The notes: generated by a model not told the origin, from the letters alone. Shown: positions 8,312-16,866, counted from the first letter of the stretch. The stretch is 64,000 nt of DNA from Paenibacillus naphthalenovorans (GCF_900099895.1 NZ_FNDY01000015.1:31573-95572); one strand, 5' to 3'. Made by a program: numbers and translations.

Positions 8312-8500
8312 CTGCTGCGTCCCGGAAGGCACACCCCTGTCTGCCATCGGGTAATCGTGCCAAAGAAGCGGGCAGGTCTGCGACTCGGAAAAGCAGTTCT
8401 TCCCTGCTGTTTTCCGAGTCGAAAGATGGCGAATCCGGCCGACTGGCTCCTGCTTAAATCGGCGGTACGGTTCAGAACCAAACCGCCTTTCTTTTTAATA
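8278..8500 (-). promoter_or_regulatory. Structured nrdAB leader, candidate attenuator or riboswitch
   Basis: The 5' leader of nrdA contains, in order on the minus strand, a GGCGGT/ACCGCC hairpin with inner GGTT/AACC (8462-8487), a long hairpin CGACTCGGAAAA/TTTTCCGAGTCG (about 8381-8421) enclosed by a GCCATC/GATGGC stem, a GGCAC/GTGCC stem, and the terminator at 8273-8311. The CCTGC segment near 8372-8376 can pair either with GCAGG at 8449-8453 or with GCAGG at 8311-8315 next to the terminator, which would allow two exclusive folds. I checked it against B12, purine, SAM, TPP, c-di-GMP and T-box signatures from memory and found no convincing match. On the plus strand the first hairpin also resembles a terminator. 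Confidence 0.4.
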
Positions 8501-8502
8501 TC

Positions 8503-8550
8503 CCACAATATATCGTGGCTAAAGCTGTTCGCTAATACCATATGTAGTTG
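8503..8550 (-). promoter_or_regulatory. Pair of NrdR boxes
   Basis: CCACAATATATCGTGG (8503-8518) and ATACCATATGTAGTTG (8535-8550) both fit the 16-bp NrdR consensus (ACACTATATATAGTGT-like; 11 of 16 in the second). Their starts lie 32 bp apart, the usual three-turn spacing. NrdR with ATP/dATP bound represses ribonucleotide reductase genes, and the boxes sit just upstream of nrdA. Confidence 0.65.
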
Positions 8551-8569
8551 TTTGATGAGCGATAGTATG

Positions 8570-8599
8570 AGATTAACTCATTATCGCGCCGATTGTCAA
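8570..8599 (-). promoter_or_regulatory. nrdA: Putative nrdA promoter
   Basis: A perfect TTGACA is read on the minus strand at 8594-8599, with TAATCT 18 bp downstream (8570-8575) as a weak -10 element. The NrdR boxes would then lie just downstream of the transcription start, where bound repressor would block RNA polymerase. The -10 match is poor. Confidence 0.3.
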
Positions 8600-8720
8600 T
8601 GTATGATTTCACACAATATCCGACAAATATGTGAGTATTCCATATTCATTGTTTTGTAATTGGTTTATGTGAGTCATTTATGCTACATTTAGTGAGGACC
8701 TACTTGAAGGAGGTTTTATC

Positions 8721-10385
8721 ATGTTTTTTAAATTTTCCGTAAGTCGGATGATTCGGCGTCCGGTTTATTTCTTGATAGTATGTTGGATGCTGGTCTTTGC
8801 ACTTGGATGGGCGCCACGCGCAGACGCTCATGCCAGCTTGGTTGAAGCCGTACCTGCAGCAGGCAGCGAGCTTGTACAAGCTCCTGAACAGGTTGTTCTT
8901 ACCTTTAATGAACCGTTGGAAAAAGAGCTGTACCAATTAAGGGTATATGATAAGGACAAACGGCTCGTCACGCAGCAGGGGCCGGTGATGAGCGATAATC
9001 AAACAGCAATTAAGCTGGATTTGCCGCAGCTTGGACAAGGGACTTATTTGGTGACATATCATGTCATTTCAGCGGATGGACATCCGGTGAACGGAACGTA
9101 TCTGTTCGCCGTAGGCGAGAGCCTGAGCGGGCAGGCGCCCGCAGACGGGATCAGGGCCGACATGGAGCATCTTCACTATCACGACAGTGGACCATTCGAT
9201 CGCTTTGGAGTGAAGGATGTGCTGCAGTTTGCTTCGCGTATCGCTTTCTACGTCACAATGCTGGGCTTTACGGGATTGCTGCTGTGGCTTCGCTGGTTCG
9301 GGACGGGCAGTCCGTTGGAGACGAAGAATCGGCTGCGCCGAAACGCAGAGCGCTGGCAGCAATTTTACCTCATTGTTTATATTTTGTTCATGTGGGCCCA
9401 TATGGGCGATTTAATCGGCGATGCCGGGGCGGGTGCGCTGCTGCGGTTGTTCTCGCAAACGACCATCGGCTATGCATGGCTCGGAGGGCTTCTGCTGGCT
9501 CTGCTTTCATTTGTCATGCTGTACCGAAATGCTCTGCTGGACTATGCATGGGTTGCTGCCGTCTGGGTTGCCAAAAGCATGCTGGGGCATGCGGCCGCCT
9601 TCCAGCCCGCCAAAGATACATTGACATTGGACTTTATGCATCTTGCCGCTTCTTCCGTTTGGGTTGGAGGGCTGCTGACGTTATTGCTGCTGTGGCGCCA
9701 TGAGAGGGAGCAAGCAAGGCGGCTGTACCCTTTTTTTTCTATGGCTGCGATGATCAGTATTTTGGTGCTGATCGCGTCGGGGGTGCTGATGACCTTCATA
9801 TTCCTGCCGGATATCCGTTATATCGTGGAAACACTGTGGGGCAAGCTGCTGATCGTCAAGACGGCACTGGTGCTGGCGGTGGTCGTTACCGCATCCTTGA
9901 TCCGTTATTTTTACCGGCGGAATCATGAACGGACAACTGGACGCCTGATTCGTGCGGATGTGCTGCTGATGTCCCTTATTTTGGGGATTGCCGGTGTTTT
10001 TACCTATTTACTGCCGGCTCCTGCGAATGAACCGCTGAATTGGCATGTGATGGGCGAAAAGATACACATGACGGCGCAGATCAGTCCCAACGCTCCGGGA
10101 GTCAACGATTTTACGGCGAAGGTGTGGCTGCCCGAGAAGCTCGGCAAACCGAAGCAAGTCATTATGAAGCTTCAATCGGTCGATAGTCCGGAGATCGCTC
10201 CGCTGATGGTTCCTCTGGAATCTTTTGAGGATCCGAGCTTTGAAGAATCATTTGGTATGAAAAGGCACAGCTACAAGGCCCGGGGGGCCTATCTGCCGTA
10301 TCCCGGACGCTGGAAATTGGAGGTTCGGGTCATGGACAGCAACGATGACGAAACGGTCTATGAAAAGGAAATAAGAATATTTTGA
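8721..10385 (+). CDS. CopC-CopD copper resistance/uptake membrane protein (YcnJ-like)
   Basis: A 554-residue protein. A signal peptide (about 1-36) ends ADA before His37, so the mature N-terminus would start with His, as in CopC proteins that bind Cu(II) through it. The CopC domain runs to about 140 (VEAVPAAGSELVQAP, HVISADGHPVNGTY). About eight membrane segments of CopD follow (about 165-440), with conserved HMG and HAAAF histidines, and then an extracytoplasmic beta-rich tail of about 110 residues. The layout matches Bacillus subtilis YcnJ, a copper acquisition protein. The ATG at 8721 follows GAAGGAGG. It is probably monocistronic; no ycnK-type regulator or ycnI is nearby. Confidence 0.88.
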   Translation: MFFKFSVSRMIRRPVYFLIVCWMLVFALGWAPRADAHASLVEAVPAAGSELVQAPEQVVLTFNEPLEKELYQLRVYDKDKRLVTQQGPVMSDNQTAIKLDLPQLGQGTYLVTYHVISADGHPVNGTYLFAVGESLSGQAPADGIRADMEHLHYHDSGPFDRFGVKDVLQFASRIAFYVTMLGFTGLLLWLRWFGTGSPLETKNRLRRNAERWQQFYLIVYILFMWAHMGDLIGDAGAGALLRLFSQTTIGYAWLGGLLLALLSFVMLYRNALLDYAWVAAVWVAKSMLGHAAAFQPAKDTLTLDFMHLAASSVWVGGLLTLLLLWRHEREQARRLYPFFSMAAMISILVLIASGVLMTFIFLPDIRYIVETLWGKLLIVKTALVLAVVVTASLIRYFYRRNHERTTGRLIRADVLLMSLILGIAGVFTYLLPAPANEPLNWHVMGEKIHMTAQISPNAPGVNDFTAKVWLPEKLGKPKQVIMKLQSVDSPEIAPLMVPLESFEDPSFEESFGMKRHSYKARGAYLPYPGRWKLEVRVMDSNDDETVYEKEIRIF

Positions 10386-10438
10386 TCTCTAAATATGACA
10401 AAATGCCCAAATGCGCAGGACTTCCCGACTGAAAATTC

Positions 10439-10467
10439 TTGTCCTTTTGAAACAGGGGAATTAGAAT
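10439..10467 (+). promoter_or_regulatory. Putative promoter of the GGDEF-EAL gene
   Basis: TTGTCC (10439-10444), a 17-bp spacer and TAGAAT (10462-10467), 30 bp before the start codon at 10498, with CAGGAGG in between as ribosome site. Confidence 0.5.
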
Positions 10468-10497
10468 AGAAATATACCCTTCAGGAGGTAGCAGAGG

Positions 10498-12249
10498 ATG
10501 AACAGGCATAAACTACGAAGTCCTGCGGGAGCGTCCGGGACAAGTAGGCCATGGCAAGGGGACGGGTTTCTGCAGCATGCTTCATTTCTGCGTCTGTGGT
10601 TTACTTTGATCGGAACGCAAGCCGGGCTGTTCTCGATAAAAGGAGTGCTCGGTCTTCCCTATGATCAAGCGGATTGGGTCGCGCCCGGATTCATCTTGAT
10701 TGCTGCCGGGCCGGTTCTTTATTTGTCTTTAAAGAAAAAAGCAAATCAACTGAGGGCTGCCTGGTATGCTGCATTGACTTTGCTGCTGCTGGCGGAATGT
10801 GCGGAGATGGCGACCCGTTACATCTATGCAGGATGGAACGGCTGGTTAGTCCACTTGGCGGATGCGGCAGGAACGATGCTGCTGGCGGTCCCTTTGTTGT
10901 ATTTTGTTATTGCCGATCTCCGGAACAGGGAAGCGACGGAACGGCGTTTACATGATTTATCCTTTCATGACCAGCTTACCGGGCTGCCGAATAGGGAGAA
11001 ATTCCAGCAATCCCTTGAGGCTTCCATTGAGGCGACCCGAATAGCCAGATCCACGCTGGCTGTCCTGTTCATCAATCTCGATAGGTTCAAAAATATCAAT
11101 GATACGTTCGGACACACGTTCGGCGACCGGTTGCTCATGGAAGCGGCGGAACGACTGAAGAACGGATTAAACAGCGGTGCAAGCGTATCGAGGCAGGAGG
11201 GAGACAAGTTCACTGTAACGATTGAGGAGGCGGAGCCGTCTTCGGATGTCGAGCTGGCTGCGCAAAAGATCGTTCATCTGTTCAGCAAGCCGTTTTCCAT
11301 TGACGGCCACGAGCTTCGCGTGGGCTGCAGTATCGGCATAGCGAGATATCCACAGGACGGAGACGATCCGATTACGCTGATGAAGAATGCGGCCACGGCC
11401 ATGTCCAGGGCTAAGGATTACGGTACGAACGGCTACCGCTTTTATACCGCCGAGATGAACGATGCGGTCATCCAGAAGCTGGTTCTGGAGGAGTGGATGA
11501 ACAAAGCGCTGGAGCAGGATGAATTCGTGCTGTATTTTCAGCCTCAAGTGGATATATTCGATCATCGTTTAAACGGGATGGAGGCTCTTCTTCGATGGAA
11601 TCATCCGCGGCTCGGCGTTATTTCTCCGGGTGATTTCATTCCTCTTGCGGAAGAAACGGGATTGATTATTCCCATCGGGAAGTGGGTGCTGCGAACGGCC
11701 TGTATGCAAAATAAAGCATGGCAGCTTGAGGGGTTCCCGCCGTTGAAGATGGCAGTCAACATCTCACCGGTCCAATTTTACCAGGACGACTTTGTACAGG
11801 TTGTATTAGAAGCGCTTCAGGAAAGCGGATTGGAGCCGCAATACCTGGAGCTCGAAATTACGGAAGGCATAGCGATGTATCAGCTGGACCAAGTGGTAGA
11901 CAAGCTTAATACGTTGCGCGAGCTGGGAGTACATATTTCGATTGACGATTTCGGGACAGGCTTTTCCTCACTGAATTATTTGAAAAAATTTCCCATCGAT
12001 AAGCTGAAAATCGCACAGCAATTCGTTAGAGATGTTACCGATGACCCGGATGATGCCGCGATCGTTCAGGCGATCATGGCGATGGCGCAAAGCTTGAACC
12101 TGAATGTCATTGCGGAAGGGGTGGAGACGGAAGATCAGCTTTCGTTTCTGCTGGAGGTCAAATGCAGGGAAATTCAAGGGTACATATACAGCAAACCGGT
12201 TCCGGCAGATGAGTTTTACGATTTGCTGAAGAGGAACATGGTGGCGTAA
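10498..12249 (+). CDS. Membrane GGDEF-EAL protein, probable c-di-GMP phosphodiesterase
   Basis: A 583-residue protein. The N-terminal 140 residues hold about four hydrophobic segments, a membrane sensor of no named type. A GGDEF domain follows (about 150-320) whose active loop reads EGDKF (234-238) instead of GGDEF, so cyclase activity is doubtful. The EAL domain (about 325-575) keeps E362-A-L, N421, the E451/E453 region (LELEITEG), DDFGTG (483-488), K502 (DKLK), E540 (IAEG) and QGY, so phosphodiesterase activity is likely, with the degenerate GGDEF perhaps binding GTP as a regulator. The ATG follows CAGGAGG. It lies 5.7 kb from the REC-GGDEF-REC gene and is not in the same operon. Confidence 0.9.
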   Translation: MNRHKLRSPAGASGTSRPWQGDGFLQHASFLRLWFTLIGTQAGLFSIKGVLGLPYDQADWVAPGFILIAAGPVLYLSLKKKANQLRAAWYAALTLLLLAECAEMATRYIYAGWNGWLVHLADAAGTMLLAVPLLYFVIADLRNREATERRLHDLSFHDQLTGLPNREKFQQSLEASIEATRIARSTLAVLFINLDRFKNINDTFGHTFGDRLLMEAAERLKNGLNSGASVSRQEGDKFTVTIEEAEPSSDVELAAQKIVHLFSKPFSIDGHELRVGCSIGIARYPQDGDDPITLMKNAATAMSRAKDYGTNGYRFYTAEMNDAVIQKLVLEEWMNKALEQDEFVLYFQPQVDIFDHRLNGMEALLRWNHPRLGVISPGDFIPLAEETGLIIPIGKWVLRTACMQNKAWQLEGFPPLKMAVNISPVQFYQDDFVQVVLEALQESGLEPQYLELEITEGIAMYQLDQVVDKLNTLRELGVHISIDDFGTGFSSLNYLKKFPIDKLKIAQQFVRDVTDDPDDAAIVQAIMAMAQSLNLNVIAEGVETEDQLSFLLEVKCREIQGYIYSKPVPADEFYDLLKRNMVA

Positions 12250-12273
12250 ACCAAGCGGCCCCCATCACACTTT

Positions 12274-12336
12274 TGAACTGTGCCCCATAATGAAGGACAC
12301 TTTGAAAAAAAGTGACCCTTTGTGGGTCACAGTTCA
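12274..12336. mobile_element. 63-bp inverted-repeat remnant with IS3-like ends
   Basis: TGAACTGTGCCCC (12274-12286) and GGGTCACAGTTCA (12324-12336) are inverted copies matching at 12 of 13 positions, only 37 bp apart, and resemble the outer ends of IS3-family elements of Firmicutes. No transposase sequence remains between them. The inner GTGACCC/GGGTCAC arms form a hairpin that may serve as terminator for the GGDEF-EAL gene, 24 bp upstream. From 12337 to 12577 I see nothing recognisable. Confidence 0.5.
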
Positions 12337-12577
12337 TTTAAGGCGAGGGGGCGATTTTTTTGGAAAAGTTACGCTGCGCCTGAACCAGACTGCCGGGATG
12401 TCCGCTTGGGCGGAAGAGCCGCGGCGGGTGGCATCGATTCCGCCTGATACCGGCAGGTGGAATCGGCCGGCAGACGGACTATCACATGGCAAAGCACTAC
12501 CGCAAGTGAAAAAGCGACCGGAATTCCGGTGAGGAGTGCTCCTGCCGCGTCCTTGGCATTCTTAACTCAAAACCATT

Positions 12578-13516
12578 TTATGCTTGGTCATTGGGTTGCT
12601 GCTCCCAGCTTTGAGGGTGGCCGTCCCCCACGTAATTTGCCGCTGCGGCGTTGGCGATAACCTGCTCCGGGCTTTTGCAGCCGGGAATGACGGCAGTAAC
12701 CGCAGGGTGCTTGAGGCACCAGGCTAATGCCCAAGTGGCCATATCCATACCGGCGGGCAGCTCCTTCTCCTTAATGCGTTCGACCTCTTCAAGCTTGAGG
12801 CGCGTTTGCTCGGGATCGTGCCGCTGCCGGACGTCGTTGTCGGCAAACACAGCTCCCGGCTTATATTTGCCGCTCAAGTATCCGCTTGCCAGAGGCACGC
12901 GTGCCAATACGCCAAGCCCCTGCCGCTCGCAGGAAGGAAATACCCGCTCCTCCGGCGCGCGGTCCAGCCGGTTATAAACGATTTGAATGACCTTTGAGCC
13001 GACGCGTGAGGAAGCTTCGGTTTGATGCAGGTTATCGTTGTTCCCGATGGACGTTCCGAGATGGCGGATTTTACCCGCTTGCACCTGTTTGTCCAGCATA
13101 GTCCATAAGTCGTCCTGATCAAACGCCTCGTCTGTTCCCGAATGAAATTGGTACAGGTCTATGTAATCCGTTTGAAGAGCCTTTAAGGAAGCGTCCAGCT
13201 GTTGAAGCACCTCTTGCGGGGACCAGTGCTGTGTACGATCCATATGCGCGTGGAAGCGATGGCCAAACTTGGTGGCGATCACCCAATCTTCCCGGCGTCC
13301 GCGGGAGACGTAGCTGCCGATCAGCGACTCGGACGTATGGTCGCCGTAGCATTCCGCAGTATCGATCAGATTGATGCCGCTATCCTTGGCCTGATCGAGA
13401 ATGCCGTCCACTTCGGCTTGCGTGAAAGGCTTGCCCCATTCGCCTCCGAACTGCCAAGTCCCTACGCCGATGACGGAAACCTTCAAATTCGTTGCACCGA
13501 GCTTGCGATATTTCAT
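12578..13516 (-). CDS. Aldo/keto reductase
   Basis: A 312-residue NADPH-dependent oxidoreductase with the TIM-barrel AKR fold. It begins MKYRKLGATNLKVSVIGVG. The catalytic tetrad region is visible: Asp in LIDTAECYG with its Tyr, Lys in VIATKFG, and His in YQFHSG. A cofactor-binding VTAVIPGCKSPEQV lies near the C-terminus. The ATG at 13516 is chosen because AAGGAGG precedes it by 7 nt; a much longer open frame to 13933 has no ribosome site. It resembles the AKR11/YhdN group of general-stress reductases, but the substrate cannot be told. It stands alone on the minus strand. Confidence 0.9.
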   Translation of the reverse strand: MKYRKLGATNLKVSVIGVGTWQFGGEWGKPFTQAEVDGILDQAKDSGINLIDTAECYGDHTSESLIGSYVSRGRREDWVIATKFGHRFHAHMDRTQHWSPQEVLQQLDASLKALQTDYIDLYQFHSGTDEAFDQDDLWTMLDKQVQAGKIRHLGTSIGNNDNLHQTEASSRVGSKVIQIVYNRLDRAPEERVFPSCERQGLGVLARVPLASGYLSGKYKPGAVFADNDVRQRHDPEQTRLKLEEVERIKEKELPAGMDMATWALAWCLKHPAVTAVIPGCKSPEQVIANAAAANYVGDGHPQSWEQQPNDQA

Positions 13517-13743
13517 GGACATTCCTCCTTGGATGAGTGCTTTTGGGATGTGATTCGAACTGTCCAGCCTGTACCCGATTGTACAAAAACGGGTGGCCCT
13601 ATTCAAACCCGCTTTTGAAGAAAACGAGCGAGGAATCTCAAAGGCGAGGCCGTGGATGGGAGATGCCAAACGGTGAAATGACGGCTTACGATGTATGGTA
13701 TAGCAAGAGCGCTTAACGGGTAAGCCGCAAGTTGAAACATCGT

Positions 13744-14103
13744 TTACGGGAGAGACAAGCGCTGTTTTTCCGACTTGGGCAGCTTGCTGCAAACCAGCTG
13801 ATAAGATTCGTCCAGCATGTCCAATATTTCGCTGTCGCCGATCGACCCGTCCAGCAGGACGGTATTCCAATGGCGCTTGTTCATGTGATAGCCGGGGTAG
13901 ACGGACTTCGGATAGGTTTGTCTCGTCAGCCATACGGTGTCGGGGTCGGCCTTCAGGTTCACGCTGGGGGTACCTTGAAATGAACCGAAAAGTGCAAACA
14001 TTTTATTGGCGACGAACAATACCGGCGTTTCAGGATCAAACGGATAACGCAAGTCGGCGCCGGTTTTCTTCAATCCATAGTTGATCAGCTGTTGATGATC
14101 CAT
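13744..14103 (-). CDS. MmcQ/YjbR family protein
   Basis: A 119-residue protein starting MDHQQLINYGLKKTGADLRY, with LFVANKMFALFGSFQGTP, the family block SVNLKADPD and the end motif HMNKRHWNTVLLDGSI. YjbR proteins have a CyaY-like double-wing DNA-binding fold and are of uncertain role. The ATG at 14103 is chosen over upstream in-frame codons because AAGGAGA lies 10 nt before it. It is divergent from the cobalamin operon. Nothing in its context indicates function. Confidence 0.85.
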   Translation of the reverse strand: MDHQQLINYGLKKTGADLRYPFDPETPVLFVANKMFALFGSFQGTPSVNLKADPDTVWLTRQTYPKSVYPGYHMNKRHWNTVLLDGSIGDSEILDMLDESYQLVCSKLPKSEKQRLSLP

Positions 14104-14302
14104 CGGCGGCGGATCTCCTTTTTTATTAATATCAGAATGTACGGCTTCGATCCGGAGGATCACGATTCCGGTATTACGGAAAAGCTTCATCGTAACACAC
14201 GAACGGTTCTTCATCGAACAGGCTTCTTAGCAGAAGCTTTTCTTATGCCCTGTTGATTCCATCATAACCTTTTCGGGGTCCCGTGAAAAGTGAAAACTGA
14301 TG

Positions 14303-14332
14303 TGGACATTAAGCGGACAACCATGCTATCAT
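14303..14332 (+). promoter_or_regulatory. Putative promoter of the first cobalamin operon
   Basis: TGGACA (14303-14308), an 18-bp spacer and TATCAT (14327-14332). Transcription would start near 14339, about 36 nt before the B12 riboswitch. No better promoter is visible ahead of the riboswitch. Confidence 0.5.
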
Positions 14333-14374
14333 TAACTCGATTTTACCCTAATCAGCAATAGTCATCATTTTATC

Positions 14375-14551
14375 GAACAGGTACCGATTCCGTTCGTAAA
14401 GACGGTCTCGGTTTAAAAGGGAAGCCGGTGCAAGTCCGGCACGGTCCCGCCACTGTAAGCGAGAAGCTTTTCTGCTTGAATGACGCCACTGTCGAATGAT
14501 GGGAAGGCTGCGGAAAAGCGTTGAGACGCAAGTCAGGAGACCTGCCTGTTC
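14375..14551 (+). promoter_or_regulatory. Cobalamin (B12) riboswitch 1
   Basis: All conserved blocks are present in order: AAAAGGGAA (14415-14423), GCCGGTGCAAGTCCGGC, the GTCCCGCCACTGTAAGCGA core, and the AGTCAGGAGACCTGCC end (14531-14546). The closing stem GAACAGG (14375-14381) pairs with CCTGTTC (14545-14551). It binds adenosylcobalamin and should promote termination at 14744-14773, switching off the corrin-ring operon when B12 is abundant. Confidence 0.95.
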
Positions 14552-14743
14552 TGTTGAGGCCGTTCCATCCGATGTTGTGATGGCGGCTGTCAACGAAGTC
14601 ACCCGATACCTACGCGGATAGGATGGTGTACGAGAGCGGTAGAAGCCATGCAGGCACGACCGTCTTTATTGAGCGCAGCCAAACGGGCGACAGCCCATGC
14701 GTAAAATAAAGCCGTGCTGCTGGTTCCCCATCCATTGTCGTCA

Positions 14744-14773
14744 AGCATCTTCCGGGAGGAAGATGCTTTTTTG
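14744..14773 (+). terminator. Riboswitch-controlled terminator 1
   Basis: A 10-bp stem AGCATCTTCC/GGAAGATGCT (14744-14753 and 14758-14767) with a 4-nt loop and six T. It lies about 190 nt downstream of the B12 aptamer, with no gene in between, and is the likely expression platform. Confidence 0.8.
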
Positions 14774-15178
14774 TATTTTTGGCATGCGGAGCGAGTCCAT
14801 CCGGTTTGCAGTGCTCGCCGATGTTCGGGTGCCGAATATCGGTTGGACAGCAGTTTTTTTCACCGGACAGAGGAGAATCCCGATGAATCCGGATGGACGC
14901 AGAAGCTTGCGGGATTCGTACGGCACCTCCTGCCAGCTGCCTCACGAGCTTGCTGTATGGGTCGCGATTGGACCACGTTGTGCTGCTGAGCTGAAAATCA
15001 GTCTAACAGCAGCCCCAAAAGAGGGATCACCGCCAGAAGGAGTGCCACTGCGCTGAACATCACTCTAGTGGAAGCAGATTTTATTGTTGAAGGCAGTTTG
15101 CGAAGGGACGAGGCATATTCCTTATAGAAGGTATGACCATGCTGATCAATTGATTAGGAAGTCAAGGAGGGATGAAGT
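14774..15178 (+). other. Long untranslated stretch before cbiH60
   Basis: About 400 nt between the riboswitch terminator and cbiH60 with no ORF that has both a ribosome site and recognisable similarity. In Bacillus megaterium cbiW occupies this position, but I cannot find its trace. The stretch ends in a clear AAGGAGG ribosome site for cbiH60. Confidence 0.4.
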
Positions 15179-16825
15179 ATGAAAGGGAAATTGTCTGTGA
15201 TTGGTTTTGGACCAGGCAGCTATGAACATATGACCCAGAGAGCGAGAGATGCAATTCAGGAAAGCGACGTTGTGATCGGATACAATACATACGTAGATTT
15301 GGTGAGAGGTTTGTTAAACGGGCAGCAGGTGGTGCGCACGGGGATGACTGAAGAGGTGAGCCGGGCGCAGGAGGCGGTTCGCCAAGCGGAGGCCGGACAT
15401 CGGGTGGCTGTCATTTCCAGCGGGGACGCCGGTGTATACGGCATGGCCGGGCTGATCTATGAGGTGCTGATGGAAAAAGGCTGGCGGCGCGGCCAAGGCG
15501 TAGATGTCGAAGTGATTCCCGGCATATCGGCGATCAACTCGACGGCTTCCTTGCTTGGGGCGCCTATCATGCACGATGCCTGCACGATTAGTCTGAGCGA
15601 CCATTTGACGCCATGGGAGCTGATCATCAAGCGCGTGGAAGCGGCGGCGCAGGCCGATTTTGTCATTGCACTGTATAATCCGCGAAGCGGCAGACGCACA
15701 AGGCAAATCGTGGAAACGCAGCGGGTGCTGCTGAAGCATCGCTCGCCGCAGACGCCGGTAGGGATCGTCAAGAGCGCTTACCGCGAGCGTGAAGACATCG
15801 TCATCACTACGCTTGAAGAGATGCTAGAGCACGACATCGGGATGCTGACGACGGTGATTATCGGCAACTCGACCACGGTAGTTTATGACGGGCTCATGGT
15901 GACACCGCGCGGCTATCAGCGCAAGTATACGCTCGGATCAGAAGTACAGCCCCTAAAGCCGCATCAAAGGCTGCAGAAAGAAGCGGAGCCCTGGGCTCTG
16001 GGGGAACAGACGGAGCCGGATGGTCCGGCGGCGGAATATAAAGCGGAGGGGAAATCTGAGAAGCCGGTATCCGCGTATGAGCTGGCACTGGAAGCACTGC
16101 AGCTTGCCGATGCGCACAGCTCCGGATTGGCCCGGCCCGAATCCGGCAGCCTTGACACAGGCCTATTCCGCCAGGAAGCCATCCTTGAATTTGCCGTGAG
16201 TCCGGGGCTTGCCGAGAAACGGCTGACCGCCGCCCAGCTTGCGCTGCTTGCCGAGATCGTTGGCGAAGACGGGACGATGGAATATACCCCGCATCATCAA
16301 ATGCTGGTGCGTCTCCGGACATCGGATCCCGATGCGGTGACCTCAAGATTAACGGACGCAGGGCTGCTCGTTGCCCCGATTGGCGATGTGGCGCAGTTGA
16401 AAGCCTGCGATTTCTGCAACATGGACAAGGCCGATTCGGTGCCTTATATGGAAGAACTCCATCGCCGCTTGGGTGGTATGCGCGTGCCGAAGGAGCTGAA
16501 GATCGGCTTCAACGGCTGCGGTATGGCGTGCTACGGAGCTGTGAAGGAGGATATCGGGATCGTGTACCGCAGAGAAAAGTTCGATCTGTTCCTGGGAGGC
16601 AAAACGGTCGGAAGAAATGCCCGCCCGGGGCAGCCTGTCGCTGAGGGCATCGAGCCGGAGCGGTTGGTGGAGACGGTGGAGAGAATCGTCTCCCGTTACG
16701 CCAATGAAGGTTACCCGAACGAGCGGTTCCATAAATTTTTCGGCCGCGTGAAGGAGCTGGAAGGGTACCGGCATCAGGATCTGCCGGTCTTTCAGATCGA
16801 AAATGCGGTGTGCGGCGATTCATAA
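15179..16825 (+). CDS. cbiH60: Cobalt-precorrin-3 C17-methyltransferase with Fe-S domain (CbiH60 type)
   Basis: A 548-residue two-domain protein. Residues 1 to about 245 are a tetrapyrrole methylase (VIGFGPGSYEHMT start, SSGDAGVYGMAG, EVIPGISAINSTAS) that adds the C17 methyl and contracts the ring. A roughly 90-residue linker follows. The C-terminus resembles sirohaem-type nitrite/sulfite reductase domains, with Cys pairs CDFC (near 410) and CGMAC (near 446-450) suited to a [4Fe-4S] cluster. This layout is that of B. megaterium CbiH60, shown to carry such a cluster. The ATG follows AAGGAGG. It is first gene of the ring-synthesis operon under B12 riboswitch 1. Confidence 0.93.
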   Translation: MKGKLSVIGFGPGSYEHMTQRARDAIQESDVVIGYNTYVDLVRGLLNGQQVVRTGMTEEVSRAQEAVRQAEAGHRVAVISSGDAGVYGMAGLIYEVLMEKGWRRGQGVDVEVIPGISAINSTASLLGAPIMHDACTISLSDHLTPWELIIKRVEAAAQADFVIALYNPRSGRRTRQIVETQRVLLKHRSPQTPVGIVKSAYREREDIVITTLEEMLEHDIGMLTTVIIGNSTTVVYDGLMVTPRGYQRKYTLGSEVQPLKPHQRLQKEAEPWALGEQTEPDGPAAEYKAEGKSEKPVSAYELALEALQLADAHSSGLARPESGSLDTGLFRQEAILEFAVSPGLAEKRLTAAQLALLAEIVGEDGTMEYTPHHQMLVRLRTSDPDAVTSRLTDAGLLVAPIGDVAQLKACDFCNMDKADSVPYMEELHRRLGGMRVPKELKIGFNGCGMACYGAVKEDIGIVYRREKFDLFLGGKTVGRNARPGQPVAEGIEPERLVETVERIVSRYANEGYPNERFHKFFGRVKELEGYRHQDLPVFQIENAVCGDS

Positions 16826-16866
16826 GGCCGATAAGGACAATAATGGGTAAAGAAGGGGGACGGAGC

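Noticed and set aside
8278..8500. B12 riboswitch before nrdA
   Set aside because: Looked for the AAAAGGGAA, GCCACTGT and CAGGAGACCTGCC blocks seen at the two true B12 riboswitches; none is present in order.
13517..13933. N-terminal extension of the aldo/keto reductase frame
   Set aside because: No ribosome site or family similarity upstream; AAGGAGG supports the start at 13516.
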